A DNA stretch of 64,000 nucleotides from Mycolicibacterium rhodesiae. Its GTDB lineage: Bacteria; Actinomycetota; Actinomycetes; Mycobacteriales; Mycobacteriaceae. The notes beneath the pieces are model-generated. The model saw only the letters and a list, made by a program, of their open reading frames with translations, searched no databases and had not been told where the DNA came from. The stretch is from positions 1-64,000 of the forward strand of contig NZ_MVIH01000001.1 of assembly GCF_002086695.1 (NCBI RefSeq). The letters are read 5' to 3'. Positions 9,413-18,229 of this stretch are shown here, piece after piece. Position 1 is the stretch's first letter; each line of letters starts with the position of its first letter. Made by a program: the position numbers and the translations under genes.

Positions 9413-10254
9413 TCGGGATCCTGCTCGCGCTGGCATCGGCAATCGGTTACGGCGTCAGCGATTTCGTCGGCGGCATCGCGGCGCGACGGGTGGCCGCGCT
9501 GCGGGTGGTGTTGGTGTCCTACCCGGTGGCGATGGTGTTGCTCGGGATCCTGGCCGTGGTTTTCGGCGGCACGGTGTCGACTCCGGCGGTGGTCTGGGGT
9601 CTGCTGTGCGGCGTGAGTCAGGCGTTCGGTGTCTGGTGGTTCTACGCCGCACTGGGCTCGGGACCGATCTCGGTGGTCTCGCCTTTGACGGCTGTTCTGG
9701 TGGCTGCGGTGCCGGTCAGTGTGGGACTCGCGATGGGGGAGCAGCCCGGCGTGATCGCCGGGGTGGGCACCGTGCTGGCGCTGATCGCTGTGGCACTGGT
9801 CAGCCGGGAGGCCACCGACGAGGACGTTCGTCCGCACAAGTTCACCGCGGCGGTGGCGTGGTTGACGGTCGGCTCAGGTCTGGCATTCGGCCTGAACTTC
9901 GTTCTGCTGCACCAGGCTCCGGCCGATGCTCACTTGTGGCCGTTGTTCTTCGCCCGGGTGTCGGCGACCGCGATCGTCTTACTGGTGGCCGCATTCACCG
10001 GCAATTTTCGTGCGCCACAGGGGTTTCCCCTGAAGATGGCGGTGATCGCCGCGCTGCTGGACACCGTCTCCAACGTCGCGACGCTGCTGGCCCTGCAGGC
10101 CACGATGTTGTCAGTGGCCAGCGTGCTGATGGCGCTCTATCCGGCGGCCACCGTGCTGCTGGCGATCGTCGTCTTGCGTGAGCGGGTCACCCGCTGGCAG
10201 GTGCTGGGCATGGTGATGGCGTTGGTCGCCGTCGGGATGATCTCGGTCCGCTAA
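9409..10254 (+). CDS. EamA/DMT-family transporter with a non-standard start
   Basis: A permease of the drug/metabolite transporter superfamily with about ten helices in two EamA repeats. The first conventional start in frame is the GTG at 9490, but the 26 codons before it encode a hydrophobic segment with the family N-terminal pattern ([18 protein letters not shown]). Translation therefore probably starts further upstream. No ATG, GTG or TTG exists there; the best candidate is the CTG at 9409, which overlaps the smpB stop as CTGA. If 9490 is the real start, the protein (254 residues) lacks its first helix. Substrate unknown. Confidence 0.8.
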   Translation: MIGILLALASAIGYGVSDFVGGIAARRVAALRVVLVSYPVAMVLLGILAVVFGGTVSTPAVVWGLLCGVSQAFGVWWFYAALGSGPISVVSPLTAVLVAAVPVSVGLAMGEQPGVIAGVGTVLALIAVALVSREATDEDVRPHKFTAAVAWLTVGSGLAFGLNFVLLHQAPADAHLWPLFFARVSATAIVLLVAAFTGNFRAPQGFPLKMAVIAALLDTVSNVATLLALQATMLSVASVLMALYPAATVLLAIVVLRERVTRWQVLGMVMALVAVGMISVR

Positions 10255-11432
10255 CGCAGCGTCTCGCTGGGAACGTCGTAGCGCTCCTGGTAGGGCCGGA
10301 CCCGTTCCCGCAATTCGGCCGCATCGAGTCCGGTATCGGCCCAGGTGTAGCGGTTTCCGCCGCCGTCGCCGGGGTTGGCCGAAAGATGCTCGCGCATACA
10401 CTGTTCGGCAAGCGGGGTCAGCTCGCGGCCCAGGCGTTCGTAGACCGCGCCGATGGTGGCGAACGGGTCCTGCATGAAATCGGCGAACCGCACATTGACG
10501 ACGCGATCCTGGCTGATCTCGCCGTCGTCCACCCACTTCATCAAGCGGTCGAGTCCCAGGATGTTCTCCGCCGCGCACTGGCCGGCCGCGCGCTGGACGG
10601 TCGCGTTGTCGCTGGCCAGTTTTTGCAGGTGGGCGATCAACGCGCTGATCGAGGAGATCACCACCAGCGGGTCGCGGTGGGTCTGGACCAGGATCGCGTC
10701 GGGATACTCGGCCAGCAGTGTGTCCAGGGTCCACAGGTGGGCGGGGCTTTTCAGCAGCCACTGGCCCGGCACGCCGGACTGCAGGTGCTGCAGATACTGG
10801 CGGTGGTAGCGGTAGGCGGCCGCGTGATCGGCCTCGTACATCAGCCAGTGCTGGTAGTTCGGCAGTCGGTATTGGGTGGGGAAGATCATGCTGCAGAACG
10901 TGCCTGCGGTGATGCGGACGCATTCCTGGCCGCCGCGGGCGCTCATCGGATGGAACTTCATGAAGCCGGGCATCAGCTGCTCGGTCATTTCCAGTTGGGC
11001 TTGGGTCTCGTCGATGCGCGGATCGGTCAGGTAGGTCTCCGGCTGGGGGACCGGGAAGGGGTGATCGACCTCCCACGTGAGCGGTGCCCGCAGGTCGGGG
11101 TCCTGGCTGAGCAGATCGTAGAGGATTGTCGTGCCGGTGCGGGGCTGCCCGAGGATGAAGATCGGCTGGGTGATCCGTTCCCGGGCGACCTCCGGATGCT
11201 CGTTGCGCCACGCGGTGATCTGCAGGCGGTTACGCAGCGGCACAATCACGTCGGCGGCCGCGATCTCCACGCCGAGCGGCGAGAGGTCCGCTTCGCTCAC
11301 CAGGTCGGCGACCATCCGCGACAGGTTCTCCCGCCACCCGTCGTCGGCGCCGAAGTTGTCGCTGCCGGCCAGTTCGCAAGCCTGCTCGATCAGCTTGTCG
11401 GGATCGAGGCGGGCTTGCACAGCACTGGTCAT
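10251..11432 (-). CDS. Sulfotransferase family protein
   Basis: A 393-residue enzyme of the PAPS-dependent sulfotransferase superfamily, a family expanded in mycobacteria where it sulfates lipids and sugars. The 5'-phosphosulfate loop is IFILGQPRTGTT (about residues 92-103), and the 3'-phosphate motif is near THRDPLVVISSIS. The ATG at 11432 follows a strong GGAGG and overlaps the stop of the upstream DUF1214 gene as ATGA, so the two are translated together. The acceptor substrate cannot be inferred. The frame is open upstream to 11651, but that part overlaps the DUF1214 gene. Confidence 0.9.
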   Translation of the reverse strand: MTSAVQARLDPDKLIEQACELAGSDNFGADDGWRENLSRMVADLVSEADLSPLGVEIAAADVIVPLRNRLQITAWRNEHPEVARERITQPIFILGQPRTGTTILYDLLSQDPDLRAPLTWEVDHPFPVPQPETYLTDPRIDETQAQLEMTEQLMPGFMKFHPMSARGGQECVRITAGTFCSMIFPTQYRLPNYQHWLMYEADHAAAYRYHRQYLQHLQSGVPGQWLLKSPAHLWTLDTLLAEYPDAILVQTHRDPLVVISSISALIAHLQKLASDNATVQRAAGQCAAENILGLDRLMKWVDDGEISQDRVVNVRFADFMQDPFATIGAVYERLGRELTPLAEQCMREHLSANPGDGGGNRYTWADTGLDAAELRERVRPYQERYDVPSETLR

Positions 11433-12511
11433 TTCTGAACCTCCTTGTCCAGCAGACGAACTGTCACATCCGGGGCGTTGGGGTTGTCCAGCCAGCGAAC
11501 GACGATGAAACCGCGGCGACGTCCACCGGTGTCCAGCCAATGACCTTCGCCGGAGTCCTGCGCCCCGATCGTGAGCCGGACGTAGCCGTCGGGGTCGGGG
11601 GAGACGCCCTTGTTGGTCACCGAGCTGGAGCGTAGCAGCGGCTCCAGGCATTCATGCCAAATACTTTCCAAAGTCACTGACCAGTAACGGGTTTCGGGTG
11701 GAAGGAAGGTCAGTTGCAGGTTCTGATGCGGCTCCAGCTCGAACATGCCGAGCATGTAGAGATTGTCCGGTGTGGTGTTCTCGCCGCCCAGGTTCTCCGC
11801 GCCGGAGGTGATCAGGATGTTCGGGGTATCCAGGAGGTCGGGCCGCACCGTACGGTGCAGGGTGGTCAGCTTGACGATCGTCCAGCCCATCGCCGTGAGC
11901 TGCGCGGCCAGCGTCTCGTCCGACAGCGGCGCCGGAGGCGGTACCTCGCCGAGCAATGAGATGTGAAGCTGCGCAGGGATTTCAGCGTCCGGGTCGGCAA
12001 TGTAGTCGCGTACCACGATCGACGTCGCGTCATCGGGTATCTCGATCCACTGCGCGCCGGCGAGGTCGCCGTCAGCGGGGCGGGTCGCGGCGAAGACGAT
12101 GTTGAACCGGCCGTGGGCGTCGAGGACCAGATCGCGGTCGGAGAGGTAGTTGCTCATCCGACGCGGATTCATCCCGGTGCCAGCCAAGACCTGGATGCCC
12201 AGGTAGGTCGACGTGCCCCTGGTGCCGGTGACGCGGTACGCGCGGTCGCCGCTGATCATCGCCAGCGGGTAGGCGCCGTGCGGGTTGGGCCCGCCGACGA
12301 AGCGCGAGGGTGTGCACATGTCGACGAAGTGCGGGTGGTCCGGGTCGATGTCTACCGAGAGCTCGGTGCACAGCGCGGTCACCCGGTTGAGTACACGCAG
12401 GCCCTCGAGCAGCTCGCGCTCGTCGCGGGCGTCCTCGGTGATCTGTCCGGTCAGATCGTCGAGCACCTTACGGACGAATCCCCATGCCTCTAGCGACTTT
12501 TCGCCACTCAT
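11429..12511 (-). CDS. DUF1214 domain-containing protein
   Basis: A 360-residue soluble protein whose C-terminal part has DUF1214 features (TFLPPETRYWSVTLESIWHECLE, later LRLTIG-type strands and HWLDTGGRRRGFIVVRW). The function of the domain is not established. It sits between a TetR gene upstream and a sulfotransferase downstream, and overlaps the latter by four bases. Genes of this combination in mycobacteria are usually thought to act on lipid or steroid-like substrates, but nothing in this sequence proves that. Confidence 0.8.
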   Translation of the reverse strand: MSGEKSLEAWGFVRKVLDDLTGQITEDARDERELLEGLRVLNRVTALCTELSVDIDPDHPHFVDMCTPSRFVGGPNPHGAYPLAMISGDRAYRVTGTRGTSTYLGIQVLAGTGMNPRRMSNYLSDRDLVLDAHGRFNIVFAATRPADGDLAGAQWIEIPDDATSIVVRDYIADPDAEIPAQLHISLLGEVPPPAPLSDETLAAQLTAMGWTIVKLTTLHRTVRPDLLDTPNILITSGAENLGGENTTPDNLYMLGMFELEPHQNLQLTFLPPETRYWSVTLESIWHECLEPLLRSSSVTNKGVSPDPDGYVRLTIGAQDSGEGHWLDTGGRRRGFIVVRWLDNPNAPDVTVRLLDKEVQK

Positions 12512-12518
12512 TCGGTCC

Positions 12519-13109
12519 TCAATTCGTGATCGGGCACGGGGTCATGGAGTTGACCGCGCGGGAGATTCGGTCTGATAGCGATCCGCCGTCGCGGAGCCAG
12601 TCGTCGATCGAGATCCGGACCGACGCCATCGCCAGGGCGCCGATGAGGCGCGGGCGCGGGTCGTCGACGGTCAGGTCGGGCAGCCGCGGCGCGATCGCTT
12701 CGGCGATGGCTGTTTCGAAGTTGAGGTAGCACAGCAGCGTCCAGGCCCGCAGGGTCAGGGAGTCGCGGGTCTGCCGTTCGATCTCGGCGATGCTGCTCTC
12801 GACGACGCTGAAGCCGGGGGTGAGCTCGGCGAACGCGGCGCTCAGTGCTTCGTTGACGGACAGGCCGGCGGGTTGGCGACGCAAGGCGTCGGTGATCGCG
12901 GCGATCCAGGTCGAAGTGAAGCCCTCGGCGACGGCGTATTCCTTGGACTCGAAGTACCGGAAGAACGTCGCCCTGGCCACGTCGGCGGCTTCGGCGATCT
13001 GCTCGACGGTCGTCGCGCTCAGCCCGTTCTGCATGACCAGCTGGGCGGCCGCGGTGGCGATGCGCTCGCGGGTGCGCTGCCGTTTGCGGACCCGCAGACT
13101 TTCAGACAT
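12519..13109 (-). CDS. TetR-family transcriptional regulator
   Basis: A 196-residue repressor with the TetR helix-turn-helix at residues about 15-60 (IATAAAQLVMQNGL, then TVEQIAEAADVARATFFRYF). It ends seven bases before the DUF1214 start on the same strand, so regulator, DUF1214 gene and sulfotransferase probably form one self-regulated operon. A small dyad lies just upstream of its ATG. The ligand is unknown. Confidence 0.9.
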   Translation of the reverse strand: MSESLRVRKRQRTRERIATAAAQLVMQNGLSATTVEQIAEAADVARATFFRYFESKEYAVAEGFTSTWIAAITDALRRQPAGLSVNEALSAAFAELTPGFSVVESSIAEIERQTRDSLTLRAWTLLCYLNFETAIAEAIAPRLPDLTVDDPRPRLIGALAMASVRISIDDWLRDGGSLSDRISRAVNSMTPCPITN

Positions 13110-13110
13110 C

Positions 13111-13132
13111 GTCTCACTGTAGACAAAGTCTC
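13111..13132. promoter_or_regulatory. Candidate operator of the adjacent TetR gene
   Basis: Directly upstream of the TetR ATG are two GTCTC elements and a short dyad AGAC-AAA-GTCT at 13121-13131. The position fits autoregulation. The symmetry is short, so this remains a suggestion. Confidence 0.35.
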
Positions 13133-13166
13133 ATTTTTTGCAGGCGAAACTGCGCAGTTTTTGCCG

Positions 13167-13222
13167 CGAGCGTCACGCCAGAGTCACGTTCGACGCCCAG
13201 CGCGACTCTGGAGTGACACTCG
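13167..13222. repeat. Long imperfect inverted repeat upstream of ssrA
   Basis: Two 19-base arms (13167-13185 and 13204-13222) are complementary except at two positions and enclose an 18-base loop. The core is CCAGAGTC / GACTCTGG, flanked by GTCAC / GTGAC and CGAG / CTCG. It stands alone between the TetR start and the tmRNA gene. It is not followed by a T-run, so it is not a typical terminator. It may be a REP-like dispersed repeat or a structured leader. Confidence 0.75.
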
Positions 13223-13313
13223 GCGCGAGGCAACGCCGGGATTAATGCACTTCAGTTCGGGGTTATACCTCGCGTACCATTGGAAATCCGGCCGTACCTC
13301 GGCTGGGGTGCGA

Positions 13314-13681
13314 GGGGCTGATCGGTTTCGACTTCGCGCATCGAATCAAGGGAAGCGTGCCGGTGCAGGCAAGAGACCACCGTAAGCGTCGTTGCAACCA
13401 ATTAAGCGCCGATTCCAATCAGCGCGATTACGCTCTCGCTGCCTAAGCGAAGCTAATCCGTCAGACCGGGACTGCCCTCGACCCGGACCCTGGCGTCATC
13501 TAGAGGGACCCACCCACGGGTTCGGTCGCGGGACCTGTGGGGACATCAAACAGCGACTGGGATCGTCATCCTGACTTGTTCGCGAGATCAGGAGATCCAA
13601 GTAGAGGCATAGCGGACTGCGCACGGAGAAGCCTTGAGGGAATGCCGTAGGACCCGGGTTCAATTCCCGGCAGCTCCACAA
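13314..13681 (+). ncRNA. ssrA: tmRNA (ssrA), proteolysis tag ADSNQRDYALAA
   Basis: Transfer-messenger RNA, which with SmpB frees stalled ribosomes and tags the nascent peptide. The 5' end GGGGCTGATCGGTTTCGACT and the 3' end (TAGGACCCGGGTTCAATTCC, then CGGCAGCTCCA) form the tRNA-like domain; GGGGCTG pairs with CAGCTCC. The tag frame runs from GCC 13408 to TAA 13444-13446 and encodes A-D-S-N-Q-R-D-Y-A-L-A-A. M. tuberculosis has H instead of N at position 4. The terminal CCA is not encoded (CAA follows the discriminator A at 13678), so it must be added after processing. Location near smpB is conserved in mycobacteria. Confidence 0.97.
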
Positions 13682-13696
13682 ATGAATAGCTGGTCT

Positions 13697-13720
13697 GAGC
13701 CCCGAATCCGGGGCTCTTTC
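13697..13720 (+). terminator. Intrinsic terminator of ssrA
   Basis: A perfect 8-bp stem GAGCCCCG / CGGGGCTC with a four-base loop, followed by TTTCC, begins 15 bases after the tmRNA 3' end. It is the natural transcription stop for ssrA. Confidence 0.8.
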
Positions 13721-13985
13721 CATGTCCACACTCTGCGGTACCGACGAGGGTCCAGCAGCACTGACGGTCGGCGAATCCACTCCGGCCCACTAGAAGACCG
13801 CCCAGCGGGTGCGAACAGGTGAACTGAAGCCGTGGGGACAAAAACTTTTGGGAATGGCCCCGACCCTGCATCCGTGAAAGCACGCGGGAAGACGCCGCGG
13901 CGCAACCGGAGAAAACATGTGCAAGCGGAAATAAAACCGGCTCTGTCGGCGGTACATTGTCCGCAACCACGGGCCGGGGGTTTCG

Positions 13986-14516
13986 ATGGATATTGCACGG
14001 CGGATGACGGCGACCATGGTCGCAGTGATGATTGCGTTGGCACTGGTCACTGGACCACGCGCTCCGACTCCTAAGGTGGAGATCCATGCCGTGGTACTGA
14101 CGTCAACGGCAAGCTCGATCGCTGGTGATCTCGACGCCCTGCGCGACAAGATCGACCGGACCATACGGCTGGGAATATTCATCGTCACGTCCCCAGTGAC
14201 GGCGCCGATCATCGTGCTCGGCATAATCCAGGGCTTCGTGTGCACAGTGGCGTCATGCCGTTTCACCTGCGGTTCGCCGTGCTTAGGGGGACCGCCGCCG
14301 AATTTGTCTGGCCTTGCCGTTCAACTCGAAAAGTTCTTCTTCCCGCCTACCGCAGCAGCGAAGGGACTCCCTGCCGTCCGCCCTAAGACCGCTGCCGGCC
14401 CCGCGAGCACCGCCCACCCTGGTGCGTCAAAGCCGCGTCACGGGGTCGGCTTGATAAGAAGGGCGGCTACAGCCTCGCCGCAACAACACTCAGGTCGGGC
14501 GCACAGCGGTCGTTGA
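13986..14516 (+). CDS. Putative exported protein of unknown function
   Basis: An open frame of 176 residues starting at ATG 13986 after a G-rich stretch. The N-terminus has signal-peptide character (RRMTATMVAVMIALALV). It is followed by AVVLTSTASSIAGDLDALRDKI and a second hydrophobic stretch (about residues 62-85, ending at GIIQGFVC). The last 60 residues are polar and low-complexity. No known family is recognised. The AVxLTSTAS type of segment recalls secreted mycobacterial proteins of unknown role. Open frames exist on the other strand here but look less protein-like. Confidence 0.5.
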   Translation: MDIARRMTATMVAVMIALALVTGPRAPTPKVEIHAVVLTSTASSIAGDLDALRDKIDRTIRLGIFIVTSPVTAPIIVLGIIQGFVCTVASCRFTCGSPCLGGPPPNLSGLAVQLEKFFFPPTAAAKGLPAVRPKTAAGPASTAHPGASKPRHGVGLIRRAATASPQQHSGRAHSGR

Positions 14517-14657
14517 CATCGCAGCACCGGAGCGTGCTTGCGACCGTGAAGGCCTTGAGGGACTGCGAACTTGGAGAGCCCGTTTTCGGCGAAGTCGGCA
14601 TACAGCGTTGACGCAGGCGTTAGATGGATGGGTCACATCCGTCTGGAGGGCCGACCC

Positions 14658-15485
14658 GTGGGCAAACACGTCATCAACTCCACCAAATTCACCGGCATCG
14701 TTCTTCTGAATGCACTCGCTGCGGGGGCGTTCGCGACCGCGGGACTGGGATCGGCACCGACTGCCAGCGCCACGTGTGCCTCGTTCTCCACCATCAAAGT
14801 GGGCACCGGTTGTTCGAGCACCCTGTTCGGCCTCGCCATCGCCATAGGTCCGGGTGCGACGGCATCGGCCGACTACTTCAGCGTCGCCTTGGCGGTCGGC
14901 AACAAAGCACGGTCCGGAGTCGGCCTATTCGATATCGGTGGCGCCTTCGGAACGAATGCGCTAGCCAATGACGCAGGCGCATTCGAGGTGGCTGCCCAAG
15001 TCGGGTCGGGCGACTCTCAGACGGGGGGACTGTTCAATCTTGCAATCGACATCACCCCCGGTAACGGGCCCGCCCACTACCAGTCGGTCCTTGCCGAGGG
15101 CTTTGGCGACGTCGCTGTAAACCTGTACGGTTACGGGACGTCGATCATCAGCCATCGGGTGAACGCATTCGGTGTCTTGAGCGGCGCCGTGAATATCAGC
15201 GGGACAAACAACGTCGTCGAGTCACACGATGGCGTCTTCAACACCGCCTTCGCCATAAATGGCACGTCGACCAATGTCGACGCCGGCGGCGGTCCACTCG
15301 CGTTGGCGGGTTCGATCAACCAAGCCCATGCGACCCTCTCCAAGGTCGGCCCCGGCTTCAACATCAACCACTTGGTCGTGGGTGGGGCCACCGCCGTCAA
15401 TCCCGCCGCGCAGGCTAGCGATTTCGCCCCGGCCGCCCACTCACGCCGCAGCAATACGGCGACAGCGCGCGTCCCGAAACATTGA
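14658..15485 (+). CDS. Exported repeat protein with YadA-head-like motifs
   Basis: A 275-residue secreted protein. GTG 14658, seven bases after GGAGGG, gives a good signal peptide (TGIVLLNALAAGAFATAGLG, cut after PTASA). The mature part is rich in Gly, Ala and Asn and runs through alternating short strands such as GLAIAIGPGATASADYFSVA and LAVGNKARSG. This resembles the left-handed beta-roll repeats of trimeric adhesin heads (pattern SxAIGxxAxA). Two cysteines near the mature N-terminus (CASF, GCSS) may pair. There is no membrane anchor or lipobox. The function is unknown; a surface beta-roll fold is an inference from pattern only. Confidence 0.7.
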   Translation: MGKHVINSTKFTGIVLLNALAAGAFATAGLGSAPTASATCASFSTIKVGTGCSSTLFGLAIAIGPGATASADYFSVALAVGNKARSGVGLFDIGGAFGTNALANDAGAFEVAAQVGSGDSQTGGLFNLAIDITPGNGPAHYQSVLAEGFGDVAVNLYGYGTSIISHRVNAFGVLSGAVNISGTNNVVESHDGVFNTAFAINGTSTNVDAGGGPLALAGSINQAHATLSKVGPGFNINHLVVGGATAVNPAAQASDFAPAAHSRRSNTATARVPKH

Positions 15486-15559
15486 GATCGTCGACCAGCT
15501 ACAGGTTTACGAGGCCAACCGCCTTGACCATGAGCAACAGGGGTGGCCTGCCTTCGTCG

Positions 15560-17506
15560 CTACATCTTGAAGCTCGGCACCAGCCGGGTGAGGTTCCACA
15601 ATTGATTGCGCCGGGCCGCCAGTGAGGTCAGCAATATCGATCCCAACCACAGGCCGACCATGAAGATCAGTGCCTGCCACAGTCGGCCGTCGATACCACC
15701 GAGGATCAACTGGCGTAGTCCATTGACGCCGTAGGTCATCGGGTCGAGCCGGTGGAAAGCCTGGAACGGCTTGGTGGTGGTCTCGACGGGATAGAGTCCG
15801 CCGGCGCTGACGAGTTGCAGCATCAGCAGCGTCATCAACAGCACCTTGCCCAACACCGGGCCCAACAGGGCGCTGATCGCCTGTGCCACCGCGATGAAGG
15901 CGCATGACGCCAGCATCATGAAGCCCAACATTGCCACCGGATGCTCGGCGTGCACGTGCAGAGCGAAATGCACGACGCAGTACAGGATCACCGCCTGGGG
16001 AATCCCGATCAAGACGGCGGGCAGGTAGCTGGCCAGCGTCACGCGCAGCGGACTGATCTCCGCGGCGATCGCACGATTCTGCAACGGGCGGAACGCCATC
16101 CACAACAGCATTGCGCCGAAGAACAGTGCGAGCGTGAGGAAGAACGGCGCCATGCCGGCGGCGAAGTTCGGCGCTGAATTCTCGTGTGAACTCGTCAGCT
16201 GAACCGGACCGCCGATCGTGTCGGCGATGGCGTCCTTCTGCTGCGGACTCCAGTCGGGAACCTTCTGCGCGCCCTCGGAGAGCTTGGTCGCGAGCTCATT
16301 CGCCCCGGAACTCAACTGCACGGTACCGGATTTCAGCTGCCGGGCGCCGTCGTCGAGTTTGACGATGCCGGCGTTGAGCTGTGCGTTGCCCGACGCCACC
16401 TGCTGGGCGCCGTCGCGCAATTGGTTGAGCTTGTCGGTGAGTTCCTTGCCCTTGGCCGAGATATCGGTGAGCGCGGAACCGACGGGACCGCCCCCGTTGG
16501 CGGCCGCACGTGCCTTGTCGAGCTTCGCCTGGATGTCTGCGGTCCGCTGGTGGGCCAGCAGTTGGTCGCGGGTCTCCCGCAGCTTCCCGGTGGCGATCAC
16601 CGACACCGGATCCTGGTTGACCGAGAGGCTGTCGATGATCGACGTCAACGACTGAGCCGCAGTGTCTTGCGCCCCGGCAATGGTGTCGAGTTCGTTGGAC
16701 GCATCCGTGAGCGCGGACGAGCTGTCCTGCACCTGACCGTTGACCTGATCGCTCTGCGTGCCGATTTGTGCCAGCAGGTTGGTGATCTTCAGCAGGGGAT
16801 CGGTGGCGGTGTTGATGCCGTCGGACAGCTTGCGGGAGCCGGCGGACAGCTCTGCAGATCCGCTGCGGGCGGTATCGAGGCCACTCGCCAATTGGCCTGC
16901 GCCACTGTCGAGTTGGGCCGCCCCATCAGAGAGCTGACGCGCTCCGTCGGCCGCCTGCTTGATCCCGGCCCCCGAGGTGGTGATCACCGACAGCACCTGG
17001 TTGACCGCCTGTCCGGAGATCCGGGTCGACACGGCATTGAGCACCTGCTCCAAAGCCGTGCGGCCGATGCTCGACGAGATGTAGTTGTTGGCGTCGTTGT
17101 ATTCGGCGATCAGTTGTGCCTTGCGGGGATTGCCGCTGGTGGGCGAGGCGATGGCCTCGCTGAAGTCCGGCGGCAATTCCAGCATGAAGTAATACTTGCC
17201 GTGCGCGACCCCGTCGCGCGCCTCGGCGTCGTCGACCAGGTGCCAGTCCAGGCTGGCGTCATCGGTGAGGCTGTCGGCGATCTGGGAACCGACGTTCAGC
17301 GACTCACCCGACACCGTGGTTCCCCGGTCCGAATTGACCAGTGCCACAGGCATTTTGTTCACATGACCGAACGGGTCGGAGTACGCCCACAAATAGAGAG
17401 CGCCGTAAGTCAGCGGCATCAGCATCAGGACGACGACGGCGATCCGGGTCATCCGATTGCGGGCGAAGCGTTTGATCTCCGACCCCAGGGCAAGTCCGCC
17501 CACCAT
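15560..17506 (-). CDS. YhgE/Pip family membrane protein (ABC-2-like permease)
   Basis: A 648-residue protein of the YhgE/Pip family, related to the phage infection protein of Gram-positives and to ABC-2 permeases. It has one N-terminal helix (about residues 20-40, ending near YLWAYSDPFG) and a long outside domain with the family LVNSDRGTT and repeated SDGAAQLDSGAGQL / SGLDTARSGSAEL units typical of an elongated coil. At least five C-terminal helices follow (about 440-635). The upstream gene ends four bases before its start and encodes an ABC-ATPase-like partner, so the two are expected to form an exporter. The cargo is unknown. Confidence 0.88.
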   Translation of the reverse strand: MVGGLALGSEIKRFARNRMTRIAVVVLMLMPLTYGALYLWAYSDPFGHVNKMPVALVNSDRGTTVSGESLNVGSQIADSLTDDASLDWHLVDDAEARDGVAHGKYYFMLELPPDFSEAIASPTSGNPRKAQLIAEYNDANNYISSSIGRTALEQVLNAVSTRISGQAVNQVLSVITTSGAGIKQAADGARQLSDGAAQLDSGAGQLASGLDTARSGSAELSAGSRKLSDGINTATDPLLKITNLLAQIGTQSDQVNGQVQDSSSALTDASNELDTIAGAQDTAAQSLTSIIDSLSVNQDPVSVIATGKLRETRDQLLAHQRTADIQAKLDKARAAANGGGPVGSALTDISAKGKELTDKLNQLRDGAQQVASGNAQLNAGIVKLDDGARQLKSGTVQLSSGANELATKLSEGAQKVPDWSPQQKDAIADTIGGPVQLTSSHENSAPNFAAGMAPFFLTLALFFGAMLLWMAFRPLQNRAIAAEISPLRVTLASYLPAVLIGIPQAVILYCVVHFALHVHAEHPVAMLGFMMLASCAFIAVAQAISALLGPVLGKVLLMTLLMLQLVSAGGLYPVETTTKPFQAFHRLDPMTYGVNGLRQLILGGIDGRLWQALIFMVGLWLGSILLTSLAARRNQLWNLTRLVPSFKM

Positions 17507-17509
17507 CTC

Positions 17510-18202
17510 CTAGTCCTTTCCCGCGATGTTCGGGATGTGTACTTCATGCTCGGGTGCTTGATCACCGAGCGAATTGGTCACGCCCACAACGACCAGACGG
17601 TCGGCGGCGATGGCGCCGAGGCGTTGCACCGCCTGCGCCCGTCGTGCGTTGTCACGGACCTGTTCGAGATCACCGACCACCAGCACCGGTCGGTCCGAGC
17701 ACAGCGCCAAGGCGATCTGCAGCAGGAACGTCTCCAAATCGCCCAGGTCCCCGATGTAGTCGGTCGGCTTCGGGCGTTCGATGTCCCCGAACGCCAAAGC
17801 CAGTACGTCTCGGTCGACATCGGCACTCGACCGTCGGAACAGGGGAGCGAGCCAGCGGCGCTGCTCGGTGACCACCGTTCCCACGGTGACCGCCTCGTCG
17901 AGATCGTCGATGTCGCCGAAGGCCGCGATCGCGCAGTGCGTGCGGATCGCCCGCGGCGCGGTCTCGCCGAACACGGCCACGGTGCCTGCGCTCGGCTTGA
18001 GCCGGCCGGCCAGAGTGAGCAGCAGTGCCTTCTGGCTGTGGCCGCCGGGCATGTGCACCGCGTGCAGGCCGGGCCCGAGGTCCATGTCGACCTCGCTGAA
18101 CAGCGGGGCGTGTTCACCGTCGACGGTCAATCCGCGCGACACGATGATCGCCTCGCTCTCGGGAAGAACCAGCTGAGGAGGGACCGCAGTGGGTCGACTC
18201 AT
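17510..18202 (-). CDS. ABC transporter ATPase-like protein with degenerate motifs
   Basis: A 230-residue protein with the overall ABC nucleotide-binding layout. The P-loop reads MPGGHSQKALL rather than GxxGxGKS/T, so the Ser/Thr after the lysine is missing. No LSGGQ signature is visible, and the Walker B region is PVLVVGDLEQ. Catalysis may therefore be weak or absent. The ATG at 18202 follows a strong AGGAGG; the frame is open a little further upstream. It is coupled to the Pip-type permease and is divergent from a TetR gene across tandem operator-like repeats. Confidence 0.75.
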   Translation of the reverse strand: MSRPTAVPPQLVLPESEAIIVSRGLTVDGEHAPLFSEVDMDLGPGLHAVHMPGGHSQKALLLTLAGRLKPSAGTVAVFGETAPRAIRTHCAIAAFGDIDDLDEAVTVGTVVTEQRRWLAPLFRRSSADVDRDVLALAFGDIERPKPTDYIGDLGDLETFLLQIALALCSDRPVLVVGDLEQVRDNARRAQAVQRLGAIAADRLVVVGVTNSLGDQAPEHEVHIPNIAGKD

Positions 18203-18229
18203 GGTTGCCTCCTGGATATCTGCATGATT

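Noticed and set aside
13566..14266. Minus-strand ORFs across the ssrA 3' end and the following region
   Set aside because: They run through the tmRNA 3' domain and its terminator, and the composition is not protein-like.
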